A DNA stretch of 64,000 nt from Chelatococcus albus (GTDB taxonomy: Bacteria > Pseudomonadota > Alphaproteobacteria > Rhizobiales > Beijerinckiaceae): assembly GCF_030067675.1 (NCBI RefSeq), contig NZ_JASJEV010000010.1:1-64000 (forward strand), written 5' to 3'. The notes under the pieces are model-generated. The model was not told where the DNA came from. It saw nothing but the letters and a program-made list of their open reading frames with translations, and searched no databases. Shown piece after piece: positions 28,776-36,846 of this stretch. Each line of letters starts with the position of its first letter. The first letter of the stretch is position 1. A program made the translations under genes and the position numbers.

Positions 28776-28803
28776 CGAAAGTGAAACGACAATTCCACTT
28801 TCG
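28776..28803. promoter_or_regulatory. Inverted repeat in the ugpB/FAH divergent region
   Basis: CGAAAGTG (28776-28783) and CACTTTCG (28796-28803) form a perfect inverted repeat with a 12-base spacer. The left part, AACGAAAGTGAAACGA, also holds two direct GAAA-containing elements of the kind bound by DeoR-type regulators. It lies next to the Pho-box-like repeat and 39 bp before the start of the divergent gene. No DeoR gene is in the window. Confidence 0.45.
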
Positions 28804-28841
28804 GGCGGACACACGCCCCGGGTCGGGGCGAAGGGGCATCT

Positions 28842-30020
28842 ATGATTCACGTGAAACTCAACGCCGACAAGGCCTTGCCGGTGGATTTCGCGCGCGCCGC
28901 GCTCGCCGGCCGGGTTTGGCGCCCGGATGTGGAAGGGCCGGCTGTGGTGGCGATTCGGCCGGATGGCGTTTTCGATATCAGCCGCACATTCGCAACGATT
29001 CGCGACCTATGCGAAGAAAACGAACCGGCGGCGGCCCTGCGCGCGGCGACGGGCGAGCGCCTCTGCGATCTTGACGCGATCCTCGCCAACACCCCACCCG
29101 ACGGGCGCGACCCCGCGCGCCCCTGGCTGCTCGCACCGGTCGACCTGCAGGCGATCAAGGCGGCCGGCGTCACCTTCGTCGTCTCCATGCTGGAGCGCGT
29201 GATCGAGGAGCGCGCCCGCGGCAATCCGGATGCCGCCGCCGTCATCCGCGGCGAGATCAACCGCCTCGTGGGCGAGGACCTGCAGAAGCTGAGGCCCGGC
29301 TCCCCGGAGGCTGTGCGGCTGAAGGAGGTGCTGATCGCGCAGGGGGTGTGGAGCCAGTATCTCGAGGTCGGCATCGGCCCCGACGCGGAGATCTTCTCCA
29401 AGGCCCAGCCGATGGCCGCTGTCGGAACCGGCTTCGACGCCGGCATCCATCCCGCGTCGACCTGGAACAACCCGGAGCCGGAGGTCGTGCTGGCCGTGGC
29501 CTCGACCGGCCGCATCGTTGGCGCCACCCTCGGCAACGACGTCAACCTGCGCGACGTGGAGGGTCGTTCGGCGTTGCTCCTGTCCAAGGCCAAGGACAAC
29601 AACGCGAGCTGCACGATCGGCCCGTTCCTGCGCTTCTTTGACGCGGCCTTCACGCTCGACGACGTGCGGCGCATGCGGGTGACGCTCACGGTGGAGGGGC
29701 CGGACGGCTTCCGCATGGAGGGCTTCTCCAGCCTCGACAAGATCAGCCGCGACCCGGCCGACCTCGTCGCCCAGACCATCGGTCGGCATCATCAGTACCC
29801 GGACGGCGCCGTGCTCTTCCTCGGCACACTCTTTGCGCCGGTCGAGGACCGCGATGCCCCCGGCAAGGGCTTCACGCACAAGGTCGGCGACATCGTCACC
29901 ATTGCGGCGCCGCAGCTCGGCAGCCTCGTCAACCGCATGCGCCACACTCACGACTGCGCGCCCTGGACCTTCGGCGTGAGCCATCTCATGCGCAATCTCG
30001 CCAAGCGCGGGCTCCTCTGA
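28842..30020 (+). CDS. Fumarylacetoacetate hydrolase-family protein
   Basis: A 392-residue cytoplasmic enzyme of the FAH superfamily. Members hydrolyse, decarboxylate or dehydrate carbon chains such as 2-keto-3-deoxy sugar acids, using a divalent metal. The metal-binding acidic segments are seen in EVGIGPDAEIFSKAQPMAAV and NPEPEVVLAV, followed by GATLGNDVNLRDVEGRSALLLSKAKD. The subfamily with this N-terminal half includes 2-keto-3-deoxyarabonate dehydratase-type enzymes, but substrate is uncertain. It is divergent from ugpB with 168 bp between and stands alone. Confidence 0.85.
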   Translation: MIHVKLNADKALPVDFARAALAGRVWRPDVEGPAVVAIRPDGVFDISRTFATIRDLCEENEPAAALRAATGERLCDLDAILANTPPDGRDPARPWLLAPVDLQAIKAAGVTFVVSMLERVIEERARGNPDAAAVIRGEINRLVGEDLQKLRPGSPEAVRLKEVLIAQGVWSQYLEVGIGPDAEIFSKAQPMAAVGTGFDAGIHPASTWNNPEPEVVLAVASTGRIVGATLGNDVNLRDVEGRSALLLSKAKDNNASCTIGPFLRFFDAAFTLDDVRRMRVTLTVEGPDGFRMEGFSSLDKISRDPADLVAQTIGRHHQYPDGAVLFLGTLFAPVEDRDAPGKGFTHKVGDIVTIAAPQLGSLVNRMRHTHDCAPWTFGVSHLMRNLAKRGLL

Positions 30021-30065
30021 GCCCGCGCCGAAGCGCTTCCCCCATGCGGGCTCCTCTGAGCCCGC
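30007..30065. repeat. Duplicated 20-bp hairpin after the FAH-family gene
   Basis: GCGGGCTCCTCTGAGCCCGC occurs at 30007-30026 and again at 30046-30065. Each copy is an 8-bp perfect stem (GCGGGCTC/GAGCCCGC) with loop CTCT. The first copy contains the last codons and TGA stop of the FAH-family gene. Thus a segment with the gene's very end seems to have been duplicated. The tandem hairpins may terminate transcription or block exonucleases. Confidence 0.85.
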
Positions 30066-30072
30066 ACGTCCC

Positions 30073-30445
30073 TCACGCCGCAGTGCCGGGAGGATCAAGC
30101 ACCTCGAGCAGGGCGCAGGGCGCGTGCAGGTCGGCGATCTTCGCCCGCACTGCCTTGAGGTGCGCGGCGGCGATCGCACCCGTGTCACCGCAGCGTTCCT
30201 GGCCCGGCGTCGCGAGGTCGAGAAGCGCGCCAATGTCATCGAGGCTGAAACCGGGTTCGCGGGCGCGGCGGATGAAGGCGAGGCGGCAGGTGCTCCGGCT
30301 CGCAGGCGCGATGCCCGCCGGACGTGCGCGGCGGCGCGGGCATCAGGCCGATGCGCTCGTAATAGCGCACGGTTTCGAGGTCGATCCCCGCCGCGGCGGC
30401 GAGCTGCCCGATGCTCGGGCCTCGCGTGGTCGTGATGACGGATAT
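30073..30445 (-). pseudogene. MerR-family regulator (mercury/metal type), frameshifted
   Basis: The N-terminal HTH is clear: SIGQLAAAAGIDLETVRYYERIGLMPAPPRTSGGHR. The frame then breaks near 30283-30290 and continues in another frame with RLAFIRRAREPGFSLDDIGALLDLA, followed by CGDTGAIAAAHLKAVRAKIADL, typical of MerR. Repair needs one base removed or two added. No ATG, GTG or TTG suits the N-terminus well. The C-terminal CxxxxxxxC metal-binding end of mercury MerR is absent. The gene is divergent from a merT-like gene, as in mer operons. Confidence 0.75.
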
Positions 30446-30451
30446 GTGGAA

Positions 30452-30468
30452 CCCGTTGTCGCTACGGG
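30452..30468. promoter_or_regulatory. MerR-type operator candidate
   Basis: CCCGT-N7-ACGGG is a perfect inverted repeat at 30452-30468, in the space between the merR remnant and the merT-like gene. MerR-family operators are dyads of this size placed between the -35 and -10 elements. No good -35/-10 pair is visible, so this rests on position and symmetry. Confidence 0.45.
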
Positions 30469-30517
30469 CCGCAGCACAGGCCACCCGTGATCGGGCAGCG
30501 AGTCCGGAGAAGGAGCC

Positions 30518-30937
30518 ATGCATCTGCAAAGCGTCCGGGACGGGCCCGCGAGGGCCGCGGGTTCCGCCGGCCGGCTGCTCGCCGCGGCGGGAGCGGGGTC
30601 CGGCCTCGCGGCCCTTGTTGCCGCATGGGCCTGTTGCCTCCTGCCCATCGGCCTCGGGACACGCGGGGCAGGCGCCAGCATCGTTGTGGCGCTCGATGGC
30701 CTCGTCCCCTGGCGGTGGCCATTGCTCGGCGTGAGCGTCGTCGTCGTTGCCCTCGGATGGCTCGCCCATCTGCGCGAGCGCGCGGCCGCCCGGGCCGCCG
30801 GATACGCCTGCACGAACGGAGGGCGGCGCCTGACACCCCTCCTCCTGGGGCTCGCCACCGTCCCGATGGCCCTCGCGGCAGGATGGGATGCGCTCCAGCC
30901 CGTCGTCCTCGGCTGGCTGGAACCAGTTGCCTCGTGA
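30518..30937 (+). CDS. MerT-like small membrane protein
   Basis: A 139-residue protein with three predicted helices. The first carries a vicinal cysteine pair (C39, C40 in AAWACCLLP), the hallmark of the mercuric transport protein MerT. The usual second cysteine pair in the cytoplasmic loop is missing; only one cysteine is seen (GYACTNGG). The N-terminus is extended by about 20 residues. The start ATG 30518 has GGAGAAGGAG upstream. The adjacent MerR-like remnant and GDCC-motif gene support a metal/mercury uptake or resistance role, but no merP or merA is present. Confidence 0.75.
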   Translation: MHLQSVRDGPARAAGSAGRLLAAAGAGSGLAALVAAWACCLLPIGLGTRGAGASIVVALDGLVPWRWPLLGVSVVVVALGWLAHLRERAAARAAGYACTNGGRRLTPLLLGLATVPMALAAGWDALQPVVLGWLEPVAS

Positions 30938-30984
30938 GGGAATCGACGAGGGAAGCGGCAAACGGTGGAACGAGGCGGAACGTG

Positions 30985-31236
30985 ATGCGGCGCCTGTCGA
31001 CCCTGACCTGTCCCGCCTGCGGCCACCGGGCGACCGAGGCCATGCCGGCGGAAGCCTGCCTCTTCTTCCATGTGTGCCGCGGCTGCGGCACGCGCCTGCG
31101 CCCGAAGCCGGGTGACTGCTGCGTCTTCTGCTCCTGTGGCGATTCCTGTGGCGATACGCCCTGCCCCAGCGTCCAGGCACTGGCGGATGATGCGGCCGGG
31201 CACGAAGCGCCGGTCTGCTGTCCGGGCGATGAGTGA
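30985..31236 (+). CDS. Small cysteine-rich protein with GDCC-x-FC motif
   Basis: An 83-residue cytoplasmic protein with twelve cysteines. It opens with a CPAC pair, then CRGCG, and has the GDCCVFC motif that defines a small family often encoded beside mercury and arsenic genes. The repeated CSCGDSCGDTPCPSVQ is an extended version of the usual tail. It probably binds metal ions. The start ATG 30985 follows AGGCGGA. It is 47 bp after the merT-like gene on the same strand and likely cotranscribed. Confidence 0.85.
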   Translation: MRRLSTLTCPACGHRATEAMPAEACLFFHVCRGCGTRLRPKPGDCCVFCSCGDSCGDTPCPSVQALADDAAGHEAPVCCPGDE

Positions 31237-31428
31237 ACTCTCCACGGGGCGGGTGCGGCCGCCGCCCGTTTCGCTGCCGATCATGCGGACAAGCGATGCC
31301 ACGAAGGCGGTCCTGCGTCTCATCGGCGGGCTCGCGCCCTGCGGTCGCACGGGCAAGGGCAGGTAAGTCCCAACGAGGGCTGTCGTTCGGCTATACTCTC
31401 GCGCCGGGGCAGGTTGCGGAGATGGCGC

Positions 31429-34400
31429 GTGGACGTTGCAGCCTGGTTGCAATCGCTTGGTCTGCAGCAGTACGAGCCCGCCTTCCGCGAGAACGCGGTG
31501 GACGCGGAGGTTTTGCCTCAACTGACTGCCGACGATCTCAAGGAGCTCGGTGTCGTTGCCGTCGGGCATCGCCGCAAGCTGCTCGCCGCCATCGCCGTGC
31601 TGCGCGAGGCCGCGGCGACGACCGCCCCGGTGGAGGCGCCCAAGCCGGCGCTCTCGGAAGGCGCCGAGGAGGAAGAGGGCGAGCGGCGCCAGGTCGCCGT
31701 GCTCTTCGCCGACCTTACGGGCTACACGCGCCTCAGCCGCGAGCTCGATGCGGAGGCCCTGCACGATCTCCTCGACAGCTTCTTCGTCTGCGCCGACCGC
31801 ATCGTCGAGGAACACGGCGGCCATATCGACAAGCACATCGGCGATTGTGTCATGGCGGTCTTCGGCGCGCCGGTGGCGCATGGCAACGATCCCGAGCGCG
31901 CCGTGAGCGCGGCGCTCGCCATCCGCGCGGCCATGGCCGGCCTGTCGGCGGAACTGGGCCGCCCCATCGCGGTGCATACGGGCGTCGCCTTCGGCGAGGT
32001 CGTGGCGAGCGGCACTGGCGGGGTCGGCCACCGCGCCTATACGGTGACCGGGCTGTCGGTGAATCTCGCCTCGCGCCTCGCCGATGCCGCCGGCCCCCAG
32101 GCGATCCTCGTCTCCGATCTCGTCATGCGCGCGCTCGAAGGGCGCCTCGACTGCAGCGACGCCGGCACCCTCACCGTGAAGGGATTCAACGAACCGGTGC
32201 GCGCCTGGCGGCTCGAGGGCCTGCGCGCGGTCGCGACCGCGACGCGGCCTTTCGTCGGCCGGCGGGCGGAATTGCAGCAGTTCCAGGTGGCGCTCGCCGC
32301 CTGCCGCGAGACAAATGTCGGCCGCACGATCTACATCCGCGGCGAGGCCGGCATCGGCAAGAGCCGCCTCGCCGAGGAGTTCCGCGAGGCGGCGCGGGCC
32401 GCGGGCTTCTCCTGCCACACCGGCCTTGTGCTCGACTTCGGGACCGGCATCGGCCGCGACGCGATCCGCACCATCGTGCGCGGCCTTGTCGGCCTCGACG
32501 TCACGAGCCCGCCGGAGGCGGCGCGGGCGGCAGCGGATGAGGCGCTCGCCGACGGGCTGGTATCACCCGAACATGCCGTCTTCCTCAACGACCTTCTCGA
32601 CCTGCCGCAGCCACTCGCCCTGCGCGCCCTCTACGACGCCATGGACAACGCCGCCCGCAACCGCGGCAAGCGCGAGACCGTGGCGGCCCTGGTGCGCCGG
32701 GCGAGCGCGCGGCAGCCCCTGATGCTCGTCCTCGAGGATCTGCACTGGGCCGACCAGCTCATGCTCGCCCATGCCGCGGAGCTCGCGGCCGTGACTGCGG
32801 ACCATCCGGTCGTGCTCGTGCTCACCTCGCGCGTCGAGGGCGACCCGCTCGGCCCCGCCTGGCATGCGGCAACGCGGGGAGCTGCGCTCGTCACCATCGA
32901 CCTCGGCCCCCTGAGGCGCGAGGAGGCGCTCGCCCTCGCGCGCACCTTCAAACATGCCGACGAGCGGCTGGCCGAGGCCTGCGTCGAGCGCTCCGGCGGC
33001 CACGTGCTGTTCCTGGAGCAGCTCCTGCGCAGCGCCGAGGAGGGCGGACTCGCCGAGGTGCCGGCTTCCATCCGCAGCGTCGTGCTCGCCCGCATGGACG
33101 CGCTGCCGCCCCACGAGCGCCGGGCGCTCAGGGCCGCGTCGGTGCTCGGCCAGCGCTTCGATCTCGCCGCTCTGCGCCATCTCCTCGCCGATCCGGATTA
33201 CATCTGCGCCGAGCCCGTGCGGCACCAGCTCGTGCGGCCGATGGGTGAGGAATTCCTCTTCGCCCACGCCCTGATCCAGGAGGGCGTCTACGCCTCGCTG
33301 CTCACGCGCCAGCGGCGCGAGCTGCACCGCCGGGCGGCGCTGTGGTTCGCGGGGCGCGATGCCGTGCTCGAGGCCGAGCACCTCGACCGCGCCGGCGATC
33401 CCGCCGCGGCGCGCGCCTATCTCGCCGCCGCCCGCGCCCAGGCTGCTGTCTACCGCACGGAGCGCGCCGTGCAGCTCGTCGCGCGCGGTCTGGCGCTCGC
33501 CGCTGACCCGGCCGACGTGCACGCCCTCACGTTGTTCAAGGGCGAGCTCCTGCACGACCGCGGCGCCATCGCCGAGTCGCTCGCCGCCTACGAGCGGGCG
33601 CTCGCCGTGGCGGCGGATGATGCCGGCCGCTGCCGTGCCTGGCTCGGCCTCGCCGCCGGCATGCGCATGACCGACCGCTACGAGGAGGCCTTTGCCGCCC
33701 TCGACCGCGCCGAGCCCATGGCGATCGCCGCGGGGCTCGGGCCCGAACTCGCCCGCCTGCATCACCTGCGCGGCAATCTCCACTTCCCGCTCGGGCGTCT
33801 CGACGACTGCCGCCACGAGCACGAGGCGGCCCTCGCGGCCGCGCGCTCGGCCGGACTGCCGGAACTGGAAGCGCGCGCCCTCGGCGGCCTCGGCGATGCC
33901 GAATACGTGCGCGGCCGCATGGTCACGGCCCACGGGCACTTCCGTGAATGCGTCGACCTTGCCCGGCGGCTCGGCCTCGGCCGTATCGAGGTGGCCAATC
34001 TCGCCATGCTGGGCTGGACGCGCTGGCATTTCGACCCGAGCGGCGAGGTGCTCGACGAGGGGCAGGCCGCCGTCGCCGCCGCCGCGCGCGTCGGCCATCA
34101 GCGGGCCGAGGTCATCGCCCTCGGTCTCGTCGGCCTCATCCTGCTGCAGACGGGCGCATACGAGCGCGCCCTGCCGCAGATCGAGCGTCACCTCTCCGTG
34201 TGCCGCGGCCTCGGGGCGGGGCGCTTCGAGGCCCAGAGCCTGCTCATGAAGGCGGAAGCCCTGCGCGCCCTCGGCGAGCGGGCCGAGGCGGTCCGCATCC
34301 TCCGGGATGCCCTGGCGCTCAGCCGCCAGACCGGCTTCGGCTTCATCGGTCCTGCGATCCTCGGCGCGCTCGCGCTCGCGCTCGATGCTCCGGACGAGCA

Positions 34401-34770
34401 GCGCGCCGTCCTGCGCGAGGGGGAGGAGGCCCTCAACGCCGGGGCTGTCAGCCACAACCACTTCTTCTTCCGTCGCGACGCTGTCGAGGTCATGCTCGCG
34501 CTCGGCGACTGGCGGGCGGTCGAGCACCATGCGGCCGCCCTGGCGGACTACACCCGGCCCGAGCCCCTGGTGTGGACGCAGTTCCACATCGAACGGGCGC
34601 GCGTGCTCGCCGCCGTCGGCAGCGGCCGTCGCGACGCGGTCCTCGCGGCCGAGCTCGAACGCCTGCGTGCCGAAGCCCTGCGGCTCGGCCTTGCCCCGGC
34701 CCTGCCGGCGCTGGACCGTGCGCTCGCCGCTGCCGCCGCCGCCCCCGGTGCGGCGCGGCGTGGCCGTTGA
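31429..34770 (+). CDS. SAM-domain class III cyclase fused to AAA ATPase and TPR region
   Basis: A 1113-residue soluble signalling protein. A SAM domain (residues 1-60; DVAAWLQSLGLQQYEPAF) is followed by a class III nucleotide cyclase domain (about 88-265). Metal ligands D95 in LFADLTGYT and D139 in KHIGDCVM are present. K135 fits the adenine-specifying position, and N212/R216 in VNLASRL stabilise the transition state, so it should be active. A STAND-type ATPase follows with Walker A GEAGIGKS (305-312) and Walker B MLVLEDLHWAD. The last 450 residues are TPR-like helical repeats. The GTG start at 31429 has GGAG upstream and begins the SAM domain. Ligand or protein input is unknown. Confidence 0.92.
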   Translation: MDVAAWLQSLGLQQYEPAFRENAVDAEVLPQLTADDLKELGVVAVGHRRKLLAAIAVLREAAATTAPVEAPKPALSEGAEEEEGERRQVAVLFADLTGYTRLSRELDAEALHDLLDSFFVCADRIVEEHGGHIDKHIGDCVMAVFGAPVAHGNDPERAVSAALAIRAAMAGLSAELGRPIAVHTGVAFGEVVASGTGGVGHRAYTVTGLSVNLASRLADAAGPQAILVSDLVMRALEGRLDCSDAGTLTVKGFNEPVRAWRLEGLRAVATATRPFVGRRAELQQFQVALAACRETNVGRTIYIRGEAGIGKSRLAEEFREAARAAGFSCHTGLVLDFGTGIGRDAIRTIVRGLVGLDVTSPPEAARAAADEALADGLVSPEHAVFLNDLLDLPQPLALRALYDAMDNAARNRGKRETVAALVRRASARQPLMLVLEDLHWADQLMLAHAAELAAVTADHPVVLVLTSRVEGDPLGPAWHAATRGAALVTIDLGPLRREEALALARTFKHADERLAEACVERSGGHVLFLEQLLRSAEEGGLAEVPASIRSVVLARMDALPPHERRALRAASVLGQRFDLAALRHLLADPDYICAEPVRHQLVRPMGEEFLFAHALIQEGVYASLLTRQRRELHRRAALWFAGRDAVLEAEHLDRAGDPAAARAYLAAARAQAAVYRTERAVQLVARGLALAADPADVHALTLFKGELLHDRGAIAESLAAYERALAVAADDAGRCRAWLGLAAGMRMTDRYEEAFAALDRAEPMAIAAGLGPELARLHHLRGNLHFPLGRLDDCRHEHEAALAAARSAGLPELEARALGGLGDAEYVRGRMVTAHGHFRECVDLARRLGLGRIEVANLAMLGWTRWHFDPSGEVLDEGQAAVAAAARVGHQRAEVIALGLVGLILLQTGAYERALPQIERHLSVCRGLGAGRFEAQSLLMKAEALRALGERAEAVRILRDALALSRQTGFGFIGPAILGALALALDAPDEQRAVLREGEEALNAGAVSHNHFFFRRDAVEVMLALGDWRAVEHHAAALADYTRPEPLVWTQFHIERARVLAAVGSGRRDAVLAAELERLRAEALRLGLAPALPALDRALAAAAAAPGAARRGR

Positions 34771-34864
34771 CGACAGGCGCCGAACATGGCCTGTCGGGCG
34801 TTGACGCGACGCGTGGCCCGGCGTGATCTGGACGAGCGACCTGTCGCCGGTGAACGGAAAACCA

Positions 34865-35806
34865 ATGAGCGGTCTCATTCTCGTGGCGGGCGAAGCGCTC
34901 GTCGACCTCATTCCCGAAGGAACGGCCGAGGCGCCGCTCTTTCGCCCCGTGCTGGGCGGCTCGCCCTTCAACGTGGCGCTGGCACTCGCCCGCCTCGGCG
35001 CACCCAGCGCCTATGCCGGCCGTTTGTCGCTCGACGCCATGGGCGAGCGTTTCGCCGGGGCGCTGGGCGCCGCCGGGGTGGACCTGTCGCTCGCCGTCCG
35101 CGACGCGCGGCCGAGCCCGCTCGCTCTCGTGACCCGCGACGGCGACGGCTCGGCGAGCTACGGCTTCTACCTCGCCGGCACGGCCTACGACGGGGAGGCT
35201 CCGCTCGGCGGCCCGTGGCCCGACGGCGTCGCGCATCTGCATGTCGGTTCCTTCGCCGCCCTCGACGAGCGGCACGGCCCGGCGACGCTCAAGGCCCTCA
35301 GCGCCTTCGCCGGCACTGGCTCGACGAGCTACGACCCCAACATCCGCCCGGCCCTCATGCCGGGGCGCGCCGAGACCCTGCGGCGCGTCACCGCCCGCGT
35401 GGGCCTCGCCGGCGTGGTCAAGGCGAGCGAGGAAGATCTCGCCTGGCTCTACCCGGGCCGCGATCCGCTCGACGCGGCGCATTCCTGGTCGCTCCTCGGC
35501 CCGCGGCTCACCGTCGTGACGCGCGGCGCCGCCGGCGCCGTCGCCTTCGCCGCGGGCAAGGCCGTCGCCGTGCCGGCACCGGCGGTCGCGGTGGCCGACA
35601 CAGTCGGCGCCGGGGACTGCTTCATGGCCGCCCTCCTCGCCGCCATGCACCGCGACGGGGCGCTCGTCGCCGGCGCCGAGCCGCCGACGCGCGTGGCGGT
35701 CGTCCGCTGGCTCACCTTCGCTGTCGCCGCGGCCGCCATCGTCTGTGCCCGCCAAGGGGCCGACCCGCCGCTCCTCGCCGAGGTGGAACGGGCGCTCGCC
35801 GCCTGA
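34865..35806 (+). CDS. PfkB-family carbohydrate kinase, fructokinase-like
   Basis: A 313-residue ribokinase-fold sugar kinase. The N-terminal signature GGSPFNVALALARLG and the C-terminal DTVGAGDCFMAALL, with catalytic base D in GAGD, are intact. The segment VKASEEDLAWLYPG is typical of fructokinase-like members. Cytoplasmic; it phosphorylates a hexose or related sugar, with substrate uncertain. ATG 34865 is chosen because MSGLILVAGEALVDLI fits family N-termini. The sigma-factor gene follows after 23 bp on the same strand; functional link unknown. Confidence 0.9.
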   Translation: MSGLILVAGEALVDLIPEGTAEAPLFRPVLGGSPFNVALALARLGAPSAYAGRLSLDAMGERFAGALGAAGVDLSLAVRDARPSPLALVTRDGDGSASYGFYLAGTAYDGEAPLGGPWPDGVAHLHVGSFAALDERHGPATLKALSAFAGTGSTSYDPNIRPALMPGRAETLRRVTARVGLAGVVKASEEDLAWLYPGRDPLDAAHSWSLLGPRLTVVTRGAAGAVAFAAGKAVAVPAPAVAVADTVGAGDCFMAALLAAMHRDGALVAGAEPPTRVAVVRWLTFAVAAAAIVCARQGADPPLLAEVERALAA

Positions 35807-35829
35807 CCCAGCAAGGGAGACGAGCGCGG

Positions 35830-36735
35830 ATGGATGTCGCGGCGCGAACGCCCGGTCACGGCAAGGCGGCCGTCTTCGAAGCAAAGCGGCAGCGCCTGAT
35901 GAGCGTGGCCTACCGCATGCTCGGCTCCGTCAGCGACGCCGAGGACGTGGTGCAGGACGCCTATCTGCGCTGGCACGCCGCGCCGGAGGTGGCGATCCGT
36001 GTGCCGGAAGCCTGGCTCCTGGCCGTCGTCACGCGCCTCGCGCTCGACCGGCTGCGCGCGGCAAAGCGCGAGCGCGACGCCTACGTCGGTCCCTGGCTGC
36101 CGGAACCCTGGGCGGGCGGCGCGGGCGTTGCCGAGGCGCCGGACGCGGCCCACGAGCAGGCGGAGGAACTGTCCTACGCCTTTCTCGTCCTCCTGGAACG
36201 CCTCGCCCCGGAGGAGCGGGCGGCCTTCCTCCTGCGCGAGGTCTTCGAGGCCGATTACGCGCTCGTGGCGGCGACGCTCGAGCGCAAGGAGGCGGCGTGC
36301 CGGCAGCTTGTGCATCGCGCCCGCGAGCGTCTCGCGGCCGGTCGCGCACGCCGAGTCGCCACGGCGGCGGAGAAGGCGGACCTGCTGCGGCGCTTCCAGG
36401 CGGCAGCGCGTGCCCAGGACGGCGAGACCCTGGCGCGACTCCTCGCTCCGGATGCCACCTTCACCGCCGACGGCGGCGGCAAGACCTTCGCGGCCCGCAA
36501 GGTGCTCGAAGGCGCGGCGCGTATCGCGCATGTCGTCCTCGGCATCCGCCGCAAGGCGCCGGGCCCGGAGGTCGACAGGCTCGTCTGGCTCGACGGCGAG
36601 CCGGCCATGACGGTCTGGCGCGACGGCGTGCTGCGCACCGTGACGCTCGTCGACGTCGACGAGGGACGCATCCGCGCCATCTACAACGTCCTCAACCCCG
36701 ACAAGCTGCGCCACTGCGCCGTCGCATCCAGCTGA
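35830..36735 (+). CDS. ECF41-type sigma factor with fused SnoaL-like domain
   Basis: A 301-residue sigma factor. Regions 2 and 4 fill residues 15-170, and a SnoaL/NTF2-like C-terminal domain follows (about 185-300). Group ECF41 hallmarks are all visible: WLPEP at 89-93 in the linker, a DGGGK segment at 214-218, and NPDKL at 289-293. In this group the fused domain replaces a separate anti-sigma factor and controls activity. The downstream gene is a carboxymuconolactone decarboxylase family member, the usual ECF41 target, with a matching promoter between them. No other anti-sigma gene is nearby. Confidence 0.95.
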   Translation: MDVAARTPGHGKAAVFEAKRQRLMSVAYRMLGSVSDAEDVVQDAYLRWHAAPEVAIRVPEAWLLAVVTRLALDRLRAAKRERDAYVGPWLPEPWAGGAGVAEAPDAAHEQAEELSYAFLVLLERLAPEERAAFLLREVFEADYALVAATLERKEAACRQLVHRARERLAAGRARRVATAAEKADLLRRFQAAARAQDGETLARLLAPDATFTADGGGKTFAARKVLEGAARIAHVVLGIRRKAPGPEVDRLVWLDGEPAMTVWRDGVLRTVTLVDVDEGRIRAIYNVLNPDKLRHCAVASS

Positions 36736-36766
36736 GGCGCAGAATCGCAAGAAAAGTCACCGCGCC

Positions 36767-36793
36767 TGTCACAGGCGCCGGGCCTCGTTCGTC
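36767..36793 (+). promoter_or_regulatory. ECF41-type promoter
   Basis: TGTCACA at 36767-36773 and CGTC at 36790-36793 are separated by exactly 16 bases. This matches the published ECF41 promoter consensus (TGTCACA-N16-CGTC). It lies 32 bp after the sigma-factor stop and 54 bp before the carboxymuconolactone decarboxylase-family start. Confidence 0.85.
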
Positions 36794-36846
36794 TTCGGGG
36801 GCGAGCGACCGGATCACGGGTCGCGCCCACCCCAAAGGATCGATCA

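Noticed and set aside
32563-34971. An 802-codon minus-strand frame opposite the cyclase-ATPase-TPR gene.
   Set aside because: Opposite a well-supported gene with intact motifs; compositional artefact.
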